Source: DATEMK01 sp039914625 (GTDB taxonomy: Bacteria; Bacteroidota; Bacteroidia; AKYH767-A; OLB10). Taken from it: a DNA stretch of 5,630 nucleotides. The notes below the pieces were generated by a model, which saw nothing but the letters and a program-made list of their open reading frames with translations, searched no databases and was not told the origin of the DNA. Of this stretch, positions 1 through 5,326 are shown piece by piece; positions within the stretch are counted from its first letter, which is position 1, and each line of letters opens with the position of its first letter. Location: NCBI GenBank assembly GCA_039914625.1, contig JBDSOU010000239.1, positions 1 to 5,630 on the forward strand. The letters run 5' to 3'. Position numbers and translations under genes: made by a program.

Positions 1-330
1 AAAATAAAATTTCTCATCAACATGGATTTACTTGGAACAGGTGATGATGGTTTGATGGTTGTAAACGGAGATGTTTATAAAACACAATTTGCTTTAATGG
101 ATACCATCAATAATGAAAAGCAATATGTAAAAAGTTTGCAGAAGCGCGGTAAAGCACGCAACAGTGATCATTACTGGTTCAGCGAAAATAATGTTCCGTG
201 TTTTTTCATTTACACATTGGGCGGCATTGCCGCCTATCATGATATTTATGACAAAGCCGAAACGCTTCCTTTGACAGATTATGAAGATGTTTTTAAGCTG
301 ATCACCAATTTTGTAATTCATTTGAATTAA
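1..330 (+). CDS. M28-family zinc metallopeptidase, C-terminal fragment
   Basis: The frame is open from base 1 and gives 109 residues before TAA at 328-330; the true start lies left of the window, so the internal ATG at 22 is not the start. The fragment reads like the end of the catalytic domain of M28 (aminopeptidase Y/S-type) peptidases. NMDLLG at residues 7-12 resembles the family's N-x-D-M-x-G strand, whose Asp (D9 here) is a metal ligand. SDHYWF (55-60) followed by VPCFFIYT (65-72) is the usual S-D-H ... G/N-V-P segment. YHDIYDKAETL (79-89) supplies the last His ligand (H80). These enzymes hydrolyse N-terminal residues or small peptides with two zinc ions and are often exported, but any signal peptide would be outside the window. 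Only 44 bases separate it from the next co-directional gene, so the two may share a transcript. The family call is firm; substrate and localisation are unknown. Confidence 0.87.
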   Translation, partial: KIKFLINMDLLGTGDDGLMVVNGDVYKTQFALMDTINNEKQYVKSLQKRGKARNSDHYWFSENNVPCFFIYTLGGIAAYHDIYDKAETLPLTDYEDVFKLITNFVIHLN

Positions 331-343
331 ATTTTTCTCATTT

Positions 344-369
344 GTAAATTCGCATTAATTCGTTATTCG
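344..369 (+). repeat. Short degenerate ATTCG repeat ahead of acpH
   Basis: The 44-base gap between the M28 gene and acpH contains three imperfect ATTCG units (AAATTCG, TTAATTCG, TTATTCG) spaced 9-11 bases apart, directly upstream of the ATG. The first, TAAATTCG at 345-352, is one mismatch from the Bacteroidota -7 box TAnnTTTG, so it could be a weak promoter. No Shine-Dalgarno-like purine stretch precedes the start. The repeat is visible but degenerate, and a function is only a guess. Confidence 0.35.
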
Positions 370-374
370 TACCC

Positions 375-989
375 ATGAATTTTCTTGCTCACTTATATCT
401 ATCCGGTAATGATGAAAATATCTTGATCGGAAATTTTATTGGTGATCATATTAAAGGAAATAATTTTTTGAATTATAATAATGGAATTATTCAGGGAATT
501 AAATTGCATCGCTTGATTGATGCGTTTACCGATTCCCATCCTATTGTTGAAGAAAGTAAAAGAAGATTGCGCCCTCATTTTCATAAATATTCACCTGTGA
601 TAGTAGATGTTTTTTATGACCTTTTTCTTGCGAGGAACTGGAAAAAGTATCATTCGCTTTCGCTTGAAAAATATGCAGAGAACACATATTTGATTCTTTC
701 CAAAGATGAAAATATTTTTCCCGAAAGGACAAAGCAAATGTTTTATTATATGAAAAAACAAAACTGGCTGGTGAGCTATGCAACTTTCGAAGGAATTAAC
801 CGCGCCTTAACCGGCATGTCGCGTAGAGCAAAGTTTGAATCTAAGATGGATGAAGCAACAGCGTTTCTTGAAAAAGATTTTTTGCTTTATGAAAAAGAAT
901 TTAAAATGTTTTTTGAAGAACTGAAAGATTATTCTTCAACGCAAATTAAAATTTTGAGAAACGATGTTCTTCCCCTTCGGGGAGGTTAG
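375..989 (+). CDS. acpH: Acyl carrier protein phosphodiesterase, AcpH/DUF479 family
   Basis: This 204-residue protein matches the AcpH (DUF479) family throughout; E. coli AcpH is of similar size, about 190 residues. AcpH hydrolyses the phosphodiester bond linking 4'-phosphopantetheine to the serine of acyl carrier protein, turning holo-ACP into apo-ACP in the cytoplasm; the family is a divergent HD-type metal-dependent fold. Visible conserved features are the N-terminal MNFLAHLYLSG with H6, the IGNFIGDHIKG segment (18-28) with D24, the hallmark LHRLIDAFTDSHP (44-56) with H45, R46, D49, D53 and H55, and VDVFYDLFLARNW (77-89). No signal peptide is seen. The ATG at 375 gives the family's standard N-terminus. 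The last residues (DVLPLRGG) and the TAG stop are encoded by a GC-rich hairpin element and look unlike a native family C-terminus. Enzymatic activity is inferred from family membership; in Bacteroidota the true substrate has not been shown here. Confidence 0.9.
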   Translation: MNFLAHLYLSGNDENILIGNFIGDHIKGNNFLNYNNGIIQGIKLHRLIDAFTDSHPIVEESKRRLRPHFHKYSPVIVDVFYDLFLARNWKKYHSLSLEKYAENTYLILSKDENIFPERTKQMFYYMKKQNWLVSYATFEGINRALTGMSRRAKFESKMDEATAFLEKDFLLYEKEFKMFFEELKDYSSTQIKILRNDVLPLRGG

Positions 990-997
990 GTGGGGCT
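968..997. repeat. GC-rich palindromic element between convergent acpH and sdhB
   Basis: A GC-rich island in otherwise AT-rich DNA contains CCCC-TTC-GGGG followed by GGTTAGGTGGGGCTT. It resembles a short palindromic element that, from general knowledge, recurs at gene ends across many Bacteroidota genomes. It begins inside acpH, supplies that gene's last codons and its TAG stop at 987-989, and ends 1 base before the sdhB stop codon at 998. Copy number cannot be judged from one window. Confidence 0.55.
969..985. terminator. Hairpin, possible bidirectional terminator
   Basis: CTTCCCC pairs with GGGGAGG (seven pairs, one of them T-G) around a TTC loop. It lies at the convergent ends of acpH (+) and sdhB (-), which is where a shared terminator would be expected. 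Neither side is followed by a clear T tract, so intrinsic termination in the classical sense is uncertain; it may mainly protect or separate the two 3' ends. Confidence 0.4.
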
Positions 998-1738
998 TTA
1001 CAAAAATTTTGCAGCAAAAAATTCTCGGTTCATTCGCGCAATATTAGAAACAGAAATCAGCTTGGGACATTCTGCTTCACAGGCATACGTGTTAGTACAA
1101 TTTCCAAATCCTTCTTCATCCATTTGCGCAACCATTTTTTCAACACGTTCTTTTCGTTCCACTTTTCCCTGTGGTAATAATGCAAGCTGTGAAACTTTTG
1201 CAGAAACAAATAGCATAGCCGAAGAATTTTTACAAGCAGCAACACATGCTCCGCAACCAATACAAGCCGCAGCATTAAATGCATCATCTGCGTCACTTTT
1301 CGGAATCGGAATTGAATTCGCATCTTGTGCATTGCCGGTATTCACTGAAATGAACCCTCCGGCTGCAATAATTCTGTCGAAAGCGGAACGGTTAACTGCC
1401 AAATCTTTAATAACAGGAAAAGAAGAGGCTCTCCAAGGCTCAACCACAATTGTATCGCCATCATTGAATGAACGCATGTGCAATTGGCAGGTAGTTACTC
1501 CGCGCAAAGGTCCGTGAGGACGACCATTAATGTACATGCTGCACATGCCGCAAATTCCTTCACGGCAATCGTGATCAAATGCAATGGGGTCTTCTCCTTT
1601 TGAAATTAATTCTTCATTCAGCACATCAAACATTTCAAGAAAAGACATGTCAGGTGAAATGTTTTTCGCCTGATAAAATTTGAATTCGCCTTTTGCGTCT
1701 TTGTTTTTTTGACGCCAGATTTTGAGTGTGAGATTCAT
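998..1738 (-). CDS. sdhB: Succinate dehydrogenase/fumarate reductase iron-sulfur subunit
   Basis: This 246-residue subunit carries electrons from the flavin of SdhA to the quinone site at the membrane anchor. The plant-type ferredoxin domain holds the [2Fe-2S] ligands C58, C63, C66 (CREGICGMC) and C84. The C-terminal helical domain has CIGCGACVAAC (159-169), with C159, C162, C165 and the late C224 for [4Fe-4S], and C169, C214 and C220 for [3Fe-4S]. All eleven cysteines are present, so it should be functional. The start is set at 1738 (MNLTLKIW). The frame stays open to an ATG at 1810, but those extra 24 residues would overlap the HEPN gene and look like antisense-of-frame filler. The start lies one base after the HEPN stop (TAA-T-ATG), which suggests translational coupling. 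There is no Shine-Dalgarno sequence. Unusually, it is separated from sdhA by two unrelated genes. Confidence 0.97.
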   Translation of the reverse strand: MNLTLKIWRQKNKDAKGEFKFYQAKNISPDMSFLEMFDVLNEELISKGEDPIAFDHDCREGICGMCSMYINGRPHGPLRGVTTCQLHMRSFNDGDTIVVEPWRASSFPVIKDLAVNRSAFDRIIAAGGFISVNTGNAQDANSIPIPKSDADDAFNAAACIGCGACVAACKNSSAMLFVSAKVSQLALLPQGKVERKERVEKMVAQMDEEGFGNCTNTYACEAECPKLISVSNIARMNREFFAAKFL

Positions 1739-1739
1739 A

Positions 1740-2141
1740 TTAAAATAATTTTGAATTATCTTTTTTAATAATGGATTTTGCCCATTTAAGAACTTTTTGT
1801 GCGATGACAATGACGTGTTTATATTCTTCCTTCTCTATTTCAAAAATATCGTCAGGATATCTCCATATAACGTATTTTGTAAATTCAGTAGCCGGTTTAA
1901 TAATATTTGGGATTTCAATATTTGTTTCTTCAATCAAATTAAAAAGCACACTGATGTCATGTGTATGAGGGTACCTCTTGTCTAAATGAATAAGTACAGC
2001 TTTTAATGATTTTTCAACTGCTTGTTGAGAATGATAACACAATGTAATATATAATATTTTTTTAGATGCTTTTCCCTTCAGCGACAATTCCATATCTGAT
2101 TCAGCGCTACCTAACCATTTTTTTACATCATCGTTTCTCAT
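1740..2141 (-). CDS. HEPN-domain protein, putative toxin of an MNT-HEPN pair
   Basis: A 133-residue all-helical protein of the HEPN type (PF05168-like). Characteristic features are the N-terminal WLGSAESDMELS (9-20), the core helix YHSQQAVEKSLKAVL (36-50) with the Q-A-x-E-K-x-L-K signature, THDI (60-63), and the late WRYPDD (93-98). HEPN proteins paired with MNT nucleotidyltransferases often act as RNase toxins through an R-x4-6-H motif. Here RYPHTH (R56-x4-H61) fits that spacing, but the HxY extension known from HepT toxins is absent (H61 is followed by D-I), so RNase activity is not assured; other HEPN proteins serve only as binding partners. Its start overlaps the end of the MNT gene by 14 bases and its stop lies one base before sdhB. 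Sampled lines are AT-rich (about 27-33% GC), lower than sdhA. The domain call is strong; the toxin role is inferred from the pairing. Confidence 0.86.
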   Translation of the reverse strand: MRNDDVKKWLGSAESDMELSLKGKASKKILYITLCYHSQQAVEKSLKAVLIHLDKRYPHTHDISVLFNLIEETNIEIPNIIKPATEFTKYVIWRYPDDIFEIEKEEYKHVIVIAQKVLKWAKSIIKKDNSKLF

Positions 2142-2466
2142 AAATAACCTGTCCTTCTTTATTTATGTCATGATAAACATAATACCATTTATCTTTTGAT
2201 TCTTCAAAATGTGAAATTGTCGTAGCAATTATATCTACAGGAGCATTTACATTTAGTCCATGATAAATTTTTCCTATAAATTCTGATCGGCTCTTTATTT
2301 TTTTTTTCAATACACAAATATCATAATCACTGTCCTTTCTCGCTTTTCCTGTTGCGCGTGATCCAAATAATATTATTCTGTCAGGATTTGCAATCTCAAC
2401 AATTCTGCTGACAATATTTTTCAATATTTTCTTGTCAGAGAAATCAAATTTACTTTGATAAGCCAT
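2128..2466 (-). CDS. MNT-type minimal nucleotidyltransferase, putative antitoxin
   Basis: A 112-residue single-domain nucleotidyltransferase of the pol-beta superfamily (NTP_transf_2-like). IILFGSRATGKARKDSDYDI (31-50) contains the exact GS-x10-D-x-D signature: G35, S36, D47 and D49. A third acidic residue is seen in VDII (D78), so the metal-binding triad appears intact. In characterised HepT-MntA systems such an MNT protein neutralises the HEPN toxin by adding AMP to a tyrosine; here that role is inferred from the downstream HEPN gene. It starts 8 bases after the sdhA stop and overlaps the HEPN start by 14 bases, so it is almost certainly transcribed with both. No Shine-Dalgarno sequence is seen. 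Odd feature: ten consecutive A residues on the coding strand (2307-2298) encode K54-K56 just after the catalytic motif and could be a slippage site. The alternative is a stand-alone nucleotidyltransferase of unknown target. Confidence 0.92.
   Translation of the reverse strand: MAYQSKFDFSDKKILKNIVSRIVEIANPDRIILFGSRATGKARKDSDYDICVLKKKIKSRSEFIGKIYHGLNVNAPVDIIATTISHFEESKDKWYYVYHDINKEGQVIYEKR
2298..2307 (-). repeat. A10 homopolymer tract inside the MNT gene
   Basis: Ten consecutive T on the plus strand read as A10 on the coding strand, in the codons TTG AAA AAA AAA ATA. Losing one A gives TAA directly after the three lysine codons; gaining one leads to a TGA about 30 codons later. It is therefore positioned to switch the gene off by slippage, although AT-rich genomes also hold such runs by chance. 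Confidence 0.6.
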
Positions 2467-2474
2467 TTGTAAAT

Positions 2475-4454
2475 TTATTTATAACTGCGCTGTGCAATTT
2501 TAATATTTTCAAATTTCAATTCTTCCTTATGCAATTCCCAATTATTATTCCCTTTGTTTTCCCAGGCAGCCACGTAAGCAAAGTTTTCATCATCACGTTT
2601 TGCTTCACCTTCTTCTGTCTGATATTCTTCGCGGAAATGTCCTCCGCAACTTTCGTTTCTCTGCAGCGCATCCAGGCACATCAACTCTCCAAGTTCAAGA
2701 AAATCTGCAACACGACCGGCTTTTTCCAATTCTGGATTAAATTCATTTTGATTTCCGGGAATGCGAACATTTTTCCAGAAATCGTCTCGCAATGTTTTTA
2801 TTTCCTCAATAGCTTCTTTCAACCCTTTTTCACTGCGTGCCATTCCGCATTTGTCCCATATTATTTTTCCGAGACGCTTGTGAAAATGATCAACTGATTT
2901 TGTTCCTTTTATAATCATTAGTTTGTCAAGAGTCTCCTGAACATTTTTCTCTGCTGTTGCAAATGCTTCATGATCAGTTGGAATTTCTTTTGTGCGTATT
3001 TCATTGGAGAGATATGCTCCTATAGTATAAGGAATAACAAAATATCCGTCAGCTAAACCCTGCATCAAAGCGGAAGCGCCTAAACGGTTTGCGCCATGAT
3101 CTGAAAAATTTGCTTCGCCTAAACAATATAGCCCCGGTACGTTAGTCATTAGATTATAATCAACCCACAGTCCTCCCATTGTATAATGCACAGCGGGATA
3201 AATCCGCATGGGAATCTGATATGGATCTTCTCCGGTAATTTGCTTGTACATATCAAACAGGTTTCCGTATTTTTCTTTTACAACATCCTTTCCGAGAGAA
3301 ATTAAATCTGCTTCTGTCGGATTATGCATTCCCTTTTTATTTGCTTCAATCGTACCATAACGTTTCATGCTGAAATTGAAATCAAGATACACTGCCATTT
3401 TGCTCGTTCCAACACCATAACCAGCATCGCATCTTTCTTTTGCAGCACGTGATGCCACATCACGCGGAACTAAATTTCCGAAAGCCGGATAACGTCTTTC
3501 CAAATAATAATCTCTTTCTTCTTCAGGAATTTCAATTGGCTTTCGCGGATCATCTTTTTGCTTCGGCACCCAAATTCTTCCGTCATTCCGTAAGGATTCA
3601 CTCATCAATGTAAGCTTGCTTTGATGATCACCACTCACCGGAATACAAGTTGGATGAATTTGTGTATAACACGGATTTCCAAAATAAGCACCTTTCTTGT
3701 GTGCCTTCCATGCTGCTGTGACATTACAACCCATTGCGTTAGTAGAAAGATAAAATACATTTCCATATCCGCCTGTACATAATAAAACTGCATGACCGAA
3801 ATGACGTTCTAATTTTCCGGTGATCAAATCGCGCGCGATGATGCCTCTGCATTTTCCCTCAATATTCACCACATCCAGCATTTCGTGACGCGCATACATT
3901 TTCACTGCACCCATTCCTATCTGACGCTCCAATGAACTGTATGCTCCGAGTAAAAGCTGCTGACCGGTTTGTCCGGCTGCATAAAAAGTCCTTTGTACTT
4001 GTGTTCCACCGAAAGACCGATTGCTTAACAAACCTCCGTATTCACGGGCAAAAGGAACGCCCTGCGCTACGCATTGATCAATAATATTTGCACTTACTTC
4101 AGCAAGACGATATACATTTCCTTCGCGTGCACGATAATCTCCGCCTTTAATTGTATCATAAAATAAACGGTAAATACTGTCGCCATCATTCTGATAATTT
4201 TTTGCGGCATTGATTCCGCCTTGAGCGGCAATTGAATGTGCGCGTCTTGGCGAATCCTGGAAACAGAAACATTTTACCTTATAACCAAGTTCAGCAAGTG
4301 AAGACGCAGCAGAAGCTCCCGCTAATCCTGACCCGACTATTATAATTTCAAGACTTCTTTTGTTGGAAGGGTTAACTAATGGAGTCGTTGATTTATATTT
4401 TGTCCACTTTTTTTCGAGTGGTCCATCGGGGGTTTTTGAATCAAGAACTGACAT
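2475..4454 (-). CDS. sdhA: Succinate dehydrogenase/fumarate reductase flavoprotein subunit
   Basis: This 659-residue catalytic subunit interconverts succinate and fumarate with covalently bound FAD and links the TCA cycle to the quinone pool. In order: an N-terminal extension of about 35 residues, then the dinucleotide-binding loop IIIVGSGLAGASAA (37-50), AHSIAAQGGINA (72-83) with H73 as the likely covalent FAD ligand, HPTCIP (267-272), PRDVASR (330-336) with R331 as the likely proton-shuttle arginine, HYTMGGLW (423-430) with H423, and GEANFSDHGANRLGASALMQG (446-466) with R457 at the dicarboxylate site. The C-terminal helical domain and tail follow. The length is typical for the Bacteroidota form. 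It lies 30 bases downstream of sdhC. The next gene downstream, 8 bases away, is not sdhB but the MNT gene, which is unusual. Sampled lines average about 44% GC. The sequence alone does not decide the in vivo direction, dehydrogenase or fumarate reductase. Confidence 0.98.
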   Translation of the reverse strand: MSVLDSKTPDGPLEKKWTKYKSTTPLVNPSNKRSLEIIIVGSGLAGASAASSLAELGYKVKCFCFQDSPRRAHSIAAQGGINAAKNYQNDGDSIYRLFYDTIKGGDYRAREGNVYRLAEVSANIIDQCVAQGVPFAREYGGLLSNRSFGGTQVQRTFYAAGQTGQQLLLGAYSSLERQIGMGAVKMYARHEMLDVVNIEGKCRGIIARDLITGKLERHFGHAVLLCTGGYGNVFYLSTNAMGCNVTAAWKAHKKGAYFGNPCYTQIHPTCIPVSGDHQSKLTLMSESLRNDGRIWVPKQKDDPRKPIEIPEEERDYYLERRYPAFGNLVPRDVASRAAKERCDAGYGVGTSKMAVYLDFNFSMKRYGTIEANKKGMHNPTEADLISLGKDVVKEKYGNLFDMYKQITGEDPYQIPMRIYPAVHYTMGGLWVDYNLMTNVPGLYCLGEANFSDHGANRLGASALMQGLADGYFVIPYTIGAYLSNEIRTKEIPTDHEAFATAEKNVQETLDKLMIIKGTKSVDHFHKRLGKIIWDKCGMARSEKGLKEAIEEIKTLRDDFWKNVRIPGNQNEFNPELEKAGRVADFLELGELMCLDALQRNESCGGHFREEYQTEEGEAKRDDENFAYVAAWENKGNNNWELHKEELKFENIKIAQRSYK

Positions 4455-4484
4455 ATAATGCTACTATTTATTTTTATACAAAAA

Positions 4485-5180
4485 TTATTTTATCCATTCC
4501 ATGTACATCGAAACCGGCATCATGATAAATATAAATGGTACAATAATCGAGAATAAGAGTCCGGCAATTTTTATTATCGGTGTATATGTTTTATGGTTTA
4601 ATCCTAATGACTGAAATGACGATTGAAATCCATGCATCAAATGATACGCAAGAGAAATATTTCCCAAAACATAAATAAGCACTACCATAGGATTTTGAAA
4701 TACTTCAATCATTTCCGCATAAAGGTTTTCGTATTCTTTTCCGTCAATGAGCATGGGTTGGTGATCTATTTCGGTGAATCTTGTTTGTACCCAAAAATGT
4801 TTAAGGTGAATTACAAGGAATATTAAAATCAATGTGCCGAGCAAACCCATCCAGCGTGAATACCATTTGCTGTTGGCTTTTCCGTTGAACTGATCATATT
4901 TTATTGGTCGTGCTTTATTATTATTTATGGTGAGAACAAGCGATTGAACAATGTGCCAGATTATTCCTATAAACAAAACAATTTCCATGGTACGTATAAT
5001 AATGTTGGTTCCCATAAAATGGGAAGCAAGATTAAAAGTTGCGCCTCCGTCATTATAAAAAATCAATGCGTTTATGGAGCAATGAACAATGAGAAAAGAA
5101 ATTAGAAACAGCCCGGTAATGCCCATTGCATATTTTTTTCCGAGCGATGAATTGAGAATATTAGCCGCAGTGCTTTCCAT
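4485..5180 (-). CDS. sdhC: Succinate dehydrogenase cytochrome b558-family membrane anchor
   Basis: This 231-residue integral membrane protein anchors SdhA-SdhB and passes electrons to quinone. Five hydrophobic helices are visible at about residues 18-41, 60-84, 110-130, 163-184 and 203-225. This is the single-subunit layout of the b558 family (as in Bacteroidota and Wolinella-type enzymes) rather than the SdhC/SdhD pair of proteobacteria. Histidines lie in four helices: H33 (FLIVHCS), H76 (IIWHIV), H125/H128 (VIHLKHFW) and H180/H183 (AYHLMHGF). This is consistent with ligands for two b haems, although which member of each close pair binds is not decidable here. FQSSFQSLGLNHKTY (185-199) after helix IV is typical of the family. 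The hydrophilic segment 132-162 between helices III and IV also occurs in Bacteroidota relatives. The gene is first in the cluster, directly behind a Bacteroidota-like promoter, with only 30 bases to sdhA. Confidence 0.96.
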   Translation of the reverse strand: MESTAANILNSSLGKKYAMGITGLFLISFLIVHCSINALIFYNDGGATFNLASHFMGTNIIIRTMEIVLFIGIIWHIVQSLVLTINNNKARPIKYDQFNGKANSKWYSRWMGLLGTLILIFLVIHLKHFWVQTRFTEIDHQPMLIDGKEYENLYAEMIEVFQNPMVVLIYVLGNISLAYHLMHGFQSSFQSLGLNHKTYTPIIKIAGLLFSIIVPFIFIMMPVSMYMEWIK

Positions 5181-5207
5181 TTTAAATGCTTAAAAAAATT
5201 TCAAGTG

Positions 5208-5242
5208 CAAATTTACATGTTAATGTGTTATTTCAGGGTCAA
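5208..5242 (-). promoter_or_regulatory. Candidate Bacteroidota promoter for the sdhC cluster
   Basis: On the minus strand TAAATTTG (5215-5208) matches the -7 box TAnnTTTG exactly and sits 27 bases before the sdhC ATG. A TTG at 5242-5240 could serve as the -33 box, although the 24-base spacing is slightly longer than the usual range. The predicted leader would be only about 20 bases, AT-rich and without a Shine-Dalgarno sequence. Confidence 0.6.
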
Positions 5243-5267
5243 TTTAAAAACTTTCCACACAGTTTCT

Positions 5268-5275
5268 TAACTTTG
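5268..5275 (+). promoter_or_regulatory. Candidate -7 box for the Xaa-Pro aminopeptidase gene
   Basis: TAACTTTG matches the Bacteroidota -7 consensus TAnnTTTG and lies 51 bases before the ATG at 5327. No TTG stands at the expected distance upstream, so the -33 element is weak or missing. Its position in the gap between divergent genes supports it. Confidence 0.45.
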
Positions 5276-5326
5276 AACATTCCCGAAGATTAGGGGCTAA
5301 ATGAATCAATTAAACATGACCAAAAT

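Noticed and set aside
990..1517. A 175-codon open frame on the plus strand
   Set aside because: It lies entirely antisense to sdhB, whose eleven cluster cysteines make the minus-strand reading certain, and its translation resembles no family I know.
1739..1810. Longer sdhB start at 1810, adding 24 residues
   Set aside because: It would overlap the HEPN gene by 71 bases, and the added residues do not resemble an SdhB N-terminus; MNLTLKIW at 1738 does.
1841..1848. Minus-strand TATTTTTG inside the HEPN gene as an internal promoter for sdhB
   Set aside because: It matches the -7 box, but no TTG lies at a suitable distance upstream, and such matches are expected by chance in AT-rich coding DNA.
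2445..2452. Minus-strand TAAATTTG at the beginning of the MNT gene as a promoter for HEPN-sdhB
   Set aside because: The box is exact but lacks a -33 partner and falls within conserved-length coding sequence; on its own it is not enough evidence.
2529..2897. A 122-codon plus-strand open frame
   Set aside because: It is the antisense of the sdhA C-terminal domain and has no supporting features.
5216..5227. ACAT-GTTA-ATGT inverted repeat between the sdhC promoter boxes as an operator
   Set aside because: Four-base arms in AT-rich DNA are too short to distinguish from chance, and the surrounding bases do not extend the symmetry.
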